A stretch of DNA of 64,000 nt from contig JALQPE010002416.1 of assembly GCA_030407315.1 (NCBI GenBank), positions 1 through 64,000 of the forward strand, given 5' to 3'. Below the pieces are notes generated by a model. The model made no database searches and was not told the origin of the DNA. It saw nothing but the letters and a program-made list of their open reading frames with translations. Made by a program: the position numbers and the translations under genes. This DNA is from Asparagopsis taxiformis (Eukaryota; Rhodophyta; Florideophyceae; Bonnemaisoniales; Bonnemaisoniaceae). Shown here piece by piece: positions 54,305 to 64,000 of this stretch (position 1 is the stretch's first letter; the number at the start of each line of letters is the position of its first letter).

Positions 54305-55283
54305 CATACCAATTTCCCGTGCAAAATTTTTCCTGGAAACGTCCCTCAGTAGGCTGCTTGTGTCACAGAAACTCAGTCTGAAATAATAGTTTCCAGTAAA
54401 ATTCCCAGAATTTTCTGATTTCCAGAAAATGTTGACACGTGTAAGGATAGGGTTCCCTTCTCAAGAGGCGGATGCGGTTGCCCGAAGAGGGCGGGGATTA
54501 ATTACTGATCGCGGGGCTCGAGGGGTGTGGCTGTGAATCGCGACCGGGGGCACGCGCAGAGCAGAGGATTGCCAAGGGAAGTGCTTATTGACGCTTAAGG
54601 GATGGGGTGATTGTTCGGTGATGGGATGGAATTTCCAGGAACCGGTTTGGTATCGCTGGTTATATACCCATCAACTGGCGAGGAAAATTCCTCCACCAGG
54701 TGTAGAGCTAATTTGTGCGGCAGCGGCGGTAGTAGATTTAATAAAGCAAATCTAATTTCTGGCTAATTATTTTGATCAAATATTTTGTCGTAGTGAAGAA
54801 TTACAGTAGTTAGTCTGTAAAGAATGACAGGTTGAGGTTGCAGAGAATCCGCTTTTGTGGCCTTCATCATTTTTTGATGTTGAATCAATTTGAAATCCAA
54901 CCCAAAAGGTCTTACTGGACCAGTTTGCACCAGTCCTTCCAATTGACTGAAATTTCCGCACCGGACTGGTCCGTCTATTGGTTCGTCTGGACCGGACTTC
55001 AATCTGCTAGGAGGTACAGAGAGGGAGACTGGCTTACCACAGGTATCGATCGGATCGAGCAGCAATCATCAAAACTTGTATTAGGTGGCTCCAACAGCGA
55101 ACAGAGGAGAGCAAGACCGGCCCGGACTGTGGTTCATGAAGACAGCGCTGCTTTTCGGGGTCTTTTTCGGTGGGGCCAATAAATACCTCGAAGAGTTGAA
55201 AAAAAACTGTTTTAGTGGCCCATGTGTTCCATTCTAAGAAGCGATTCTGATTGTAGGACCTTAGTCCTTTTAGATAGATTGTA
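54305..55283. other. Unassigned spacer
   Basis: No supported gene. Several short inverted words based on CCAGTT/GGACCGG occur near 54910-55010. Open frames here are short and low quality. Confidence 0.3.
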
Positions 55284-56560
55284 CCTCCGAGGAGGATTAG
55301 TAGCTTAGTAGCTAGGGATAAGGCTTCGAACTCACGAGTGAGAGCGCCGATTCCACGAGGCTGACGCCTCGTGCGATCCTAGTGGCCCGAGGGCTGTGTC
55401 GGGTGGATCGATCCCTCGGAGCCCGGACACCTGTCTCCCAACCCGATAGCGAATGGTAGAGCGGGGTCCGGGAGGGCTGGATCTAACCTGCCGGAGGGAT
55501 CTATCGGCCGTGGCCGTCCTCAACCCACTTAAGGGTTAACTAGGCACTTAGCGCGATGGATCCCCGCGGGGAATTGTGGTCGCCTCCACGCGTGGCTGCC
55601 CACACAGTGGATTCTGCAACTGTGATACCGCCGGCGGCTGCGGTCGAGACCGATTGAGAAGCCCACGGGCTTTGGCTCGGTTGACCGGCTGGGAGTGCCG
55701 AACCGACAGCGCTCCCAATCGGTAGCCTTGTCCCGGTGGGCGGAAGGCCACTCCCGGTCGCCTGACAGCGTTAAAAGAAGCGGGAAGGTGGTCCACTACC
55801 GTGGAGACGAAATGCCCTAGGGCAATCCACGTGCTCTCCCGCCGGAGGATGCTCGCGGCGGGCAATTGGGGAAATGTGCGAGCGGTCCCCAATTGGAGAT
55901 CGAAACGGAGCAGCGGGTATCCGGTAAGGGAACTGCCTCCGCCGTTTAGTTGTAAGTTAAACGAACACGGTCGAATGATTTGGAACCGAAACGATCTGCC
56001 TTTATTGTAGCTTAGTGGTCAGTCCGTTGACCTTAAATGGTCAACGAGACTGCCGAGACCGGACCAGGCCTAATGGTCCCGGTCCGGCGCCCAATGGACC
56101 TTGTGGGGTGTTTATGCGGCCCAGGGGCCTAACAGAGTAAGCTGCTACGTTGCTACGTGTAAAATAATAGAAACGGCCGGGTGTAACGTACACGTGCGCA
56201 ACTGTAACGGACAGATCGGCCCTCACGCACACGTGTGCGACTAAGCGCGCCTATATCGCTACACGTTGCACACTCGCCGAAGGGTCCCGCGCAAGCAATG
56301 TGGCCCGGTGCCGATGCAAGGCGGCACGCGCCCATTCGCCCTTGGGCGACAATTGACTTGCCACGTCACCGCGGCTAGCGATTAGCAACGCGGCTCTTCG
56401 CGGCTGATTCCTTACCGAACCCCCACTCACGCTCACGAGCGTACCGCTTAAGCGACCCCTCCTAGAGCCCTTTCCAGACGCCTGGAATTATCCTCCCGCG
56501 ACCGCTCGCAGCGCAATACGGGACGAGTCCCACAGGTAGGGCGGTCGGAAAAACCCTAAG
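55284..56560. other. GC-rich remnant with tRNA-promoter-like words
   Basis: A sharply GC-rich block. Near its left end TAGCTTAGTAGC (A-box-like) is followed after about 15 bases by GGCTTCGAACTC (B-box-like). Near 56007 TAGCTTAGTGG recurs next to a perfect 8-bp stem (56025-56032 with 56039-56046). The box spacing is too short for a tRNA and no cloverleaf can be folded. It may be a SINE-like or LTR-like remnant. Nothing in it looks coding. Confidence 0.35.
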
Positions 56561-56732
56561 TGGGTTGCATGGCCAGCGCGGTCCTCGCAGTGTGAGTGTG
56601 TTGTACAACAGTTAGTGTCAGTGTACATAAAAGTGTACCACTGGTTACACGTGTGTTGTGCCCATTGATTCACTGTGGTTCGAAAAATTAGACCACTTAT
56701 GAAAAATAAAATTTGACTATAAATTACGAACT

Positions 56733-57110
56733 TTGCGACGTTACACGTCGCGCAGGCGTACCGCCACGTGGTATTGCACCACAGGTTCTAATAGAGACTT
56801 CATTACTGCGTTGAATTTCACTCGGAACGACTTGTTCAACATCCTCCTTCCATATTTTGAGATGGAAAGGAAGGGGGTAAACTTCGGGAGCCCATACAGG
56901 ATGGGACCAAAGGTACGAGGAAGGCGCCCGCATGTTACAGGAACGGACTTACTGGGAATTGCTCTGTGGTACTTGAAAACGAGAATTAATCAATACGCGA
57001 TGTGTCCTGTGTTTGGATTTGTGCCAACATTAATTAATTTGTGGCTAGACTACGCACTAGAAGTGCTTCTGCAAGTCGTGAACAAAAGGATCATCAAGAA
57101 TTTGATGTAG
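56733..57110 (+). pseudogene. N-terminal scrap of a DDE_4/Harbinger-like transposase
   Basis: About 120 residues. FTRNDLFNILLPYFEMERK, then a TGTDLLGIALWYLKTR helix-turn-helix-like stretch and FGFVPTLINLWLDYALEVLL match the N-terminal helical region typical of DDE_4 (IS5/Harbinger-type) transposases as I recall them. No catalytic DDE residues are present; the frame stops at 57110. Translating beyond shows further scraps with stops. An old copy, with no visible termini. Confidence 0.45.
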
Positions 57111-58075
57111 AATGGCCTAGTTCCGATGAGATTCACAGCTTAAGCAATTTTTTGAAAAACCAGTAAATTTTATGGTCTGGACCATTAGAAAATAGTGGAA
57201 TGGCAAACCATCAAAAAAATCCCAGAAATTACCGGCGCCGTGCCATAGATAAGTAGTGGAAATACCGTAAAGAATGTAATGGAATGAAACTGCGCCGTGG
57301 GAGTGGGTGTAAGCACCGTGACAGGTGGAATTTTCCAGTACTGTACGGAAAAATAACATTGGAAAGGACAAAGACACGTCGCGTTGGTCATGACGGTGAC
57401 CAGAGGTGGCATATTCCATTATTTTTGGAAATTCTATGCTGGAATGATGGAACGGCGGAACCATATGTATGACAGTACCATGATGGACTGGAACCATGAT
57501 CTTTGATGGTCACTCCAGTCTGGGCAATGGATGGCAGCCGTAGCGGTGCAAGGACGGTAGAGAGATGGACTGGTACTGACTGTTCCCATATGATATCCAC
57601 GTAGATGAAGTCACATTTTGGATGTCCATGAGGAATATGATTTCATATGGAAGAGGAGAAATGCAATGTGTATGGCTTTAACTATCCTATCTCGATATGG
57701 TCATTGTTTTATCATAGATAGGGTATGGTCGAAAGAATGGAACCATCTACATTGATTTTTAGCACAGATAATACGGCTTGGTTACTATTTTAGTCGCTAA
57801 AGTCTGTAATCAAGCCACTCCCCTATACACGGGATTGACCCGAATAGTGATTTTCGCCCTGGCTTTAAGCGTTAGTAGTAACATAAACGCAGTAGTAGTG
57901 TAGTTGACAACTTTTGTGGCAGTGGGGAACATTGTAGTGATTTCGTATCATACGGTAAAAATGCAAAATTGGACGTTACGGATATGGGTGAGTAGTATTG
58001 AAGAAGTCAACGAAGACTTTACCTAAACAGAATTGCAAATTGTGGGCTCTAGTATCTTTATTTGGTGGAGGAACT
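57111..58075. other. Unassigned spacer, possibly decayed transposon
   Basis: No intact gene. 57117-57600 has several stop-interrupted frames that may continue the transposase scrap. The last 200 bases lead to the ATG at 58076 and would hold its promoter. Confidence 0.3.
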
Positions 58076-59771
58076 ATGACCAGGCGGGAATCATTGCGAA
58101 CTAGGCGCCAAAGCGAAAAAGCAATAGCGTGTCGGGAGCGTGAACGGGCGGCAGCTGTTGATGCACTTCCGTCTGTCGGCACCCAAATAGAGGTTATGGT
58201 TCCAGGTCGGGGACGACGCAATGTGGTGGAAGGCTGTGGTAGTGGAAATGAAACTTCCCGAGCAGTATCCTATTTGCTCGGGTAAACCATCAGTGGGTGA
58301 CCGCATCGATGTGGACAGAGGAGATGGCGTGTACACGCCCGGTGTGGTGGAGCAGCAGGGTCAGGATTTGGATACTGCAATTGTGAAGTTGACGACGGAG
58401 GAAAAGGATATTGCAGTAACGGAAGTGTCAAAGTGGCGGTATTCGGATTCTGTGAAGCCAAGGCATGATGAAATAGTGGTTGCAAAAGGCAGATTGTTAT
58501 ACGATGCAATTCCTGAAAGGAATTACCCTTGCGTCTCCTATGAACACGTAAAATTTGTGCTGGGAAGTAAGTTGATGTCCGGGGGTCAGCCACCAACACC
58601 GTGGCGAAGGAGCAACGGAGAGGTTGTGGACTACGAAGAGGCCGGAGTGGAACATCATGTCGAATCGGATGGTGGATCTGAAGCGATGTCCCCGCAAAAG
58701 AAAACGCGAAAAGTGGAATCGGTACTTGATTCCAACAAATACAGTGGCATGGAGAAGAGGCTGAGAACACTAGAAAGTATTATTCTTTCTGGAAGTGGTG
58801 GCGATCATCGGATGGTTTACGATGGGAAAGTTCCAATAGAACATGCACTCACGTCCACTGGACCGGTTCTATTGATGCTTTTGCGCCGTTCAGTCGAGAA
58901 AGCTGTAGAACAGGCAAACAGAGTTACGTTGTCAAACTCCGGGACGGATTTTCCGCATAGTGAGGTGGATGGTGCATGTACCAGTGGGACAGTTGTGAGT
59001 GGTCCAGTGCATATTCCTGCTTCATTGAGCACAACCGTATTCCGGGAAATGTTGAAGGGAACAACAGAGTTGTATGCAGGATGTTATTACAAAGTTTACC
59101 CTGGGCTTCATGAGGCAGTGAGCGGAACTGGTGCTGAAGCTGTGAACATTACATGTTCCAGTTTTGCAGCAGTATCGGACTTGTTAGGATTACCTCACCC
59201 GTGGCGAATTGAGTCATTACTGCACAGATGAAAGCCTGGAGCGGCAGTGGAAGAGGAAGAAGGGGGAGTGATTAGCGGAAATCGGCCTAGGAGGCCATTA
59301 TTCTTGCGCTTGCTTGGTGCATTGTTGTGCACAGAAACGACGAACGGAGATCCATCATCTGTTGCAATTGGCAGTAGCTCGTTCTGCGTATCCGGAGCAA
59401 AATCGAACACGTGGTGCCTAGTGCGCAAGAATAGTTCTGCGGTCCAAGGTCAATATGTGCATGGCATGGAGCTGAAAAAATGCCCATCGATTTGTGCCGT
59501 ACATAGGAGGCCTGACGGGGATGCGAGTCGGGAAGGGTGGAAAGGTGACGGGAAGAAGAGTTTTCGTATAGAATGGCAACCGATAACGCATAAGAAAAGG
59601 GGACAGACAGGGGATGTGTTTTGGGGAACATTTCGAATTCATATACCCTACGTCGTATTCCGAGGTTTTGGCGAACCATGGCGAATAGACAAGTTGATAT
59701 CGGAAGATCTAGTCAAAGATGTGGTGGGGTATAACTTTTCAGACAAAAGGGCAGAGGAGTACATAAAATGA
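58076..59771 (+). pseudogene. Protein with tandem Tudor-like domains, broken
   Basis: ATG at 58076. A basic N-terminus leads to two similar units: VGTQIEVMVPG ... DDAMWWKAVVVEM and VGDRIDVDRGDGVYTPGVV ... VSKWRY. Both look like Tudor/agenet-type barrels, which read methylated lysine or arginine. A coiled-coil turn (MEKRLRTLESIIL) and an unrecognised C-terminal region follow. Two lesions break it: a one-base shift near 58210 inside the first barrel, and an in-frame TGA at 59229-59231, after which the same frame is open to 59771. Read through, it would be about 565 residues. The next gene converges from 59899. Tudor assignment is by pattern only; a chromatin-reader role is inferred. Confidence 0.5.
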
Positions 59772-59898
59772 TACCAGTAGTGCAATGAATAAAGCAAAAA
59801 CGGTTCTACCAGGCTAATAGATACACATGTATACTGAGAACTAGAGGCAAAAAATGCCAGGTTACGTAGGCAAAGATAGCAGAACAGTAAACAGAAAT

Positions 59899-61546
59899 CT
59901 ACACATCAATTAAAGAAATACCAAGTTCATCATCTTCCTCTAGAGGTACACAATGAACATTAGATGCTACCCTGGCTGTTGGGTTTTCGTAGGATTGTTC
60001 CATCTGTATGGCATTAGAATCGAACCGCACCGACATGTATTCCTCTGCAGTGATGTTTCTCTTCTTCCTAATAATACCTAGAAGGCAATCACCCCCCATG
60101 AGGTAGTCACGGAGGTCGATGTGACCCCATGTAACACACAGAGGGAAACCATCATTCCCGAAATTACCGGTAGGCGCCATTGTAAGGGCTGTGGTGAATA
60201 ACCCGTGCAGGCAAATTGCAATGCGATAACATGCCTGAATTGAATGGGGTTCGTGACAGAGCATCTCGAGTTGTGTGCATTGGCAGAAACTACACAACAA
60301 TATCATAGCTAATGTAAGAAAAGAAAAAGAACAGACGGCCAATTTCTCAACCGGGGCCTTTGTACCTGCATTGCAGGAGCCGTCCACGGCGCCGCTAACC
60401 TGAACTTTGTAAGTAACCTGAATGTGAAGCTCAGGTCGACTCAAAATAAAATCCGAGAAGATATCATCATTTTTGGAATAGACAGCTTGAGACTCATCCC
60501 CTGTGCCGTAAGCTTTCGAAGTTATCGGAATTTTTTCAGATGGACACATATCCAATGCAGAAATGTCATTGTCAGGCGAAAGAGAAACTTTAGCCTGCAT
60601 ATCTCGATGGATGAGGAAGAATGCATGTTTGACTAATTCCATTTTCATCTGCTTCCGGGAAGTTTTGAAAAACTGTGTGAGCTGCCGCAGTGCCGAAGTA
60701 ACGATCGGAATGGACTGTAAGTCCGAAGGAAAAAGATTAGATACACAAGAAGACGAAGATGAGGAAGAACCAGTACGGCGCTGTTCTCCTTTAGAACCCG
60801 AGAGTCGGCGACGTTTCGAATAATTAATTGGTAGAGTTTTGGACTGTGGCGCAGGTCGATCTGTTTCCGTTGGCATCGAAATATCCATGGCATGGAAAAG
60901 AGCCCGCTGCGAAATTTGCAACCAAGCAGGCTTATTGATTGGCACGATGGTCGCATTGCGAAGTGCGTAGGCACGAGAAATGGTATTGCTGTTCAGGTCA
61001 TCCTCCTCCCCAGGGTCAAGGGTACCAGAATTCCTCGTCGCCGAATCCTTCCATCGCACAATTCTGTCATTTGCCATAGAAATAAACGCAGTTCCGACAA
61101 TAGCACGTTTCAGGAACACATGCTTTTTCCCTACAGCTGTTCCAATTAGGGATTTCTTGGACTGCCTGACCTCAGAATTAGAACTGGATATCTGAGAGAA
61201 GGAAAGGGAAGCCAGAAGCAAAGTAGTGCAGGAATCTTCATTTGAACACGGTACAGATGTTGCACAGAACGAGTTTGGGGTAACAGAGGTTTTGATGAAC
61301 TCTACAATGGTTCGAAACGCGACGAACCTGGATGTCACAAGTCTGTTGTTGAAAAGAAAGGACACCAGAGTGGTAACTTGTGCTGATTTTCTTGAACGCT
61401 CTTCCAGAACCACAGGTGGAACAACGTTTGTACCAGCTGCAGCAGAGGCCATATACCGAATGCAGGCTAGTTCCATTTGAACAGATGAAAGAGAATCGCG
61501 GAGGTACTGTTCAAGGTAGGCAAACCGTTCCTCAAACTGCGCAAAC
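59899..61546 (-). CDS. Unknown coiled-coil protein, probable upstream exon missing
   Basis: ATG at 61476 gives 525 residues, but the frame stays open upstream to 61546 with a heptad-like stretch (TRFAQFEERFAYLEQYL). There it meets a good intron 3' end: CTAAC branch-like word, then CCTTAACCAG. So the true start probably lies in an upstream exon I cannot fix. Features: basic KRRR near residue 220, a Ser run (GSSSSSSSC) near 240, a hydrophobic segment (SFLTLAMILLCSF) near 400 and an acidic C-terminus. No family recognised. It converges on the Tudor-like gene and is followed upstream by the element that carries methyltransferase-SET copy 2. Confidence 0.6.
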
Positions 61547-62115
61547 CTGGTTAAGGATAGTTAGTCTCTCATGTCAGCCTGGAATAAGGAGATCTTCACA
61601 GATATGTTTCGTAACGTCAGAGCTACTGGGATCAGGTATTCCAAGATGAAGAGTTATCCAGTAGAATGGTGGTCAAGGTAATTTGTTTAAGTTCGGAACT
61701 TGTCCGTTTATTGAAGAAGGGAAGGAAAGGGGAGAGATCGAAACGTTACAAATGCTACGTGTTGTAACCGACCTATTCAATTTGTAGAAGTAGGAAGAGA
61801 TAAAGGAGGCTGTGGAACCGTTACGAATGCACCGTGCCGTAACGGTCGTAGATCCAAATAAATGGTGTGGTACAATAACTGTTTAAATTATGCTTACTTT
61901 TGGACGGGAAAATTACTCGAGTAAAAATAGATCTAGACCTGAACATTAGGTAGATCAGGTCCTCGTCCTGTTCACGGGAAAGAAATGCACCTAATCATCG
62001 CGGATGTTAGAGGGAATGAGGAGATAGAACATAATTTGCCTATTTTACTATTTGCGGGGTAATGGGGAGCAGGGAGAACATGATGTAGGTGTGAAAAACG
62101 CCAATGCGTTCCTGT
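61547..62115. repeat. Intergenic region with hairpins and an element-end motif
   Basis: 61745-61767 and 61817-61846 are two related stem-loops; the second pairs ACCGTTACG with CGTAACGGT perfectly. At 61909-61936 the sequence AAAATTACTCGAGTAAAAA followed by AGATCTAG repeats the left terminal hairpin arm of the ParB/2OG element (2357-2385). This may be the left end of a related element whose cargo is the methyltransferase-SET gene to the right; its right end would lie beyond the window. Confidence 0.6.
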
Positions 62116-64000
62116 TTAAACTGAGAAGTAGTCATTGCCATATTCTATGAACAGCTCGGAGCCAGCAGAGATCGGCACGTTGGCAGTAACACAGACAACT
62201 TGATAGTTTGAGACAGTATTCTCGTCGAGGAGCTCTTGAACGGGAGACGAGAAACTAACGTTAGCTGCGCGTGAAGGACGTTCAGTTCCCTCAGCTGGAT
62301 CCACAAAGTTGGGGTCATTGATTTTCGAAGCGACACAGTACTCGAAAGGGACGACAAATATGGGGCTTCCAGCAGTAGAAGGAAGCAAACAAGATACATT
62401 CGAATCCTTGATTTGAAGAGCGTAGGTTCTGAAGCGCTCCACGGTAAATGCGGTGGGACCTGTTCCAAACGTCTTGCCTTTTGATTTATAGAGATCTCTG
62501 TAAACCAATGAACCGAAATAAAATCCAACAATATCACCAGGGTCGATCTGGTCTCTGGCAAAAAGACCGTCACCAGCCCCCGGAATAGTTGAGGGCGCGA
62601 CGTACACGTTGTGTGCCATGGCATCAATGGAAAGCAGAAGATTGTTGTCAATGGTGGACAGCATGCCGAGAAGTGATTGAGGCCATTTGTGAACTGGAAG
62701 GTCGCCCAGTTGTTTGTATTGGTCTGGGATACCCCACATGCTAGTGAGGAAACTGACGAGGTGGGGCGGAAGTCGCGTAGCAACTGGCAAACCTGAGGTA
62801 GGCTTTGAAACCGTACCCTCCTCGGAAACCGGTAGATGTGATGAGGCGAGTTGTTGTAGCGAAGGATTGGAGAGCTGAGCAAAATTACCAATTGCCACCT
62901 GACGCAGAAATGCGGTATGAACTCTCGGAAGAGATAATTCAAAGCAATCTTTGTACTTTTCACAACCGACAAACCGCCTATACTGACCGTGGCGCATGTT
63001 GAGGCAAGCGACTGCAGTGGAGAATGTTCCGGCGAGAATTCGAGTCGACAACTAAATCTCCCTGGTGTGAAAATCGCCCAATTAGTTCCTGCAACAAACC
63101 AACGAGCTTCTGCTCCGGGCGCAATACCTTGTTCTTCTGTTCCGTTTGGTCGAAATATTTGACAGTCTCTGAAGGCGATATCCTTGGAATGTTATCGATA
63201 ATATTTGTCCATGCTCGGAATCTGGTTGGGATGTAACCGGCATTTTTATAGTTCACCATCGCCCATCCTTTTCTTCCTTTTCCGAGCTTTGTAGCATGTA
63301 CAACCAGCTCAGACATATTCATTAAACTGGTCGTAAATCTATATGGCGGAGAAGTGAAATGCGTTGGGCTCCGAATACAGAAGATAGGCTGTGAATCAAC
63401 TGAAAACATGGGAGTGTTCGTAGAAGTCTTGACCTTTCGGAGTTCGTAAACCCAGTTGTAGAAAAGGGCAGCAGATGTGAAGATGAGAACATGACCACCC
63501 TGTCGTGTTACCTTTGCGATAGTTGCCACTGTGTCCACGATTTCTTGTTGGCGGAGAATGTCATACGCTGAATTCTCTCTCCCAGCTGTTCGTCTCGAAT
63601 TATACGGTGGATCTGTGAGAACCAATTGGGCACCCTCTACAAGCTCCGGTTTTGCAGGAATATCAATGCGTTCATAGGTCTCAAGAAGATCTCTGAAACT
63701 GCAATTGAGTGTGTGTAGGCAAGAAGCCTTCATGTTTTGTAGGTTTGCTGGAATTGAAACAGGGTCTCCGAGACGCATAGATTCGATGTCTAAGGACTCG
63801 GCAGTACTTGTGTCTGATGGCCTTCTATGAGCGCTCACCGGCTCAGAAGTGCGAGCTGACTTTGCAGGAACATCAGTTTCATTACTGTTGTCCAGTCGCT
63901 TCCGTTTGACACCTGTATCCGTGATTTGTTCAATGGATGGTGACGCAGGAACGGGAGCGAAAGATGTATCAGCTTCTCCAAAAAGCTCCTCGTTTGGTTC
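62116..64000 (-). pseudogene. Second methyltransferase-SET fusion, frameshifted, 5' end beyond window
   Basis: The frame is open from the right edge to about 63030: motif IV LTDPPYNSRR near 63610, HVLIFTSAALFYNW, then QGDLVVD just before the break. It resumes one base off with LAGTFSTAVACLNM, which completes motif I, and continues through a linker to a SET domain: GAGDGLFARDQIDPGDIV near 62570, ASKINDPNF near 62310 and ELFIEYG near 62145. Stop at 62116. Same order and similar linker as the intact protein at 41329-44529, but strongly diverged, so the fusion is old. The single break lies in GTCGACTCGAATTC; sequencing error or decay are both possible. A Ser/Thr-rich N-terminus continues past 64000. 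Confidence 0.8.

Noticed and set aside
55284..55340. Possible tRNA gene (A-box-like and B-box-like words)
   Set aside because: Boxes are too close together, no acceptor stem or anticodon arm pairs, and the T-stem does not close.
56000..56070. Possible tRNA around TAGCTTAGTGG and the 8-bp stem
   Set aside because: The loop is the wrong size for an anticodon loop, the D-stem does not pair and no T-arm follows.
59247..59771. Independent gene starting at 59247
   Set aside because: Same frame as the Tudor-like gene, separated only by one TGA, and the first codon is not ATG.

Overview
This is eukaryotic nuclear DNA from a repeat-dominated genome. Long uninterrupted ORFs, short introns where introns exist at all, a chromodomain Ty3/gypsy element, a copia fragment, a Plavaka/KDZ-like transposase and several inverted-repeat elements carrying chromatin-modifier genes all point that way. 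A multicellular red alga (florideophyte type) is my best guess by inference; a fungus or another alga cannot be excluded. There is no bacterial operon structure, no rRNA, no convincing tRNA and no CRISPR array.

Layout. 0.4-2.0 kb holds a frameshifted, unrecognised gene on the minus strand. 2.35-7.13 kb is an element bounded by about 88-bp inverted repeats and hairpins. It carries one minus-strand gene, broken by two small frameshifts, that joins a ParB-like domain, a Cys/His zinc module and a 2-oxoglutarate/Fe(II) dioxygenase fold. Three perfect palindromes follow at 7.08-7.25 kb, then a truncated unknown gene. 8.33-22.0 kb and 23.97-37.64 kb are two nearly identical 13.7-kb gypsy/chromovirus copies in opposite orientation, with a 2-kb internal piece of a copia element between them. 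Each gypsy copy has LTRs, an 18-nt primer binding site, gag, pol with a chromodomain, a 2.4-kb spacer with about 350-bp tandem repeats and a large antisense ORF with an N-terminal membrane segment. Copy 2 cuts a second ParB-like gene (37.64-38.76 kb). 39.04-45.0 kb is another inverted-repeat element. It carries an intact 1066-residue fusion of a beta-class DNA methyltransferase and a SET domain. 45.2-50.6 kb holds a convergent pair: a coiled-coil protein and a Plavaka-like transposase. 50.97-52.06 kb looks like a micro-exon gene. 52.3-57.1 kb is minisatellite, an LTR from a third gypsy family and a transposase scrap. 58.1-64.0 kb has a broken protein with Tudor-like repeats, an unknown coiled-coil protein, and a second, frameshifted methyltransferase-SET fusion that runs off the right edge.

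How it fits together. The recurring theme is DNA or chromatin modification domains (ParB-like, DNA methyltransferase-SET, 2OG oxygenase, Tudor-like) on or beside elements with hairpin-rich ends, with no transposase in the same unit. The plausible reading, by inference, is a family of mobile elements that carry epigenetic writers and readers and may be moved in trans. Many genes differ from an open frame by one base in a homopolymer or by one TGA, so either assembly errors or young decay must be considered throughout.
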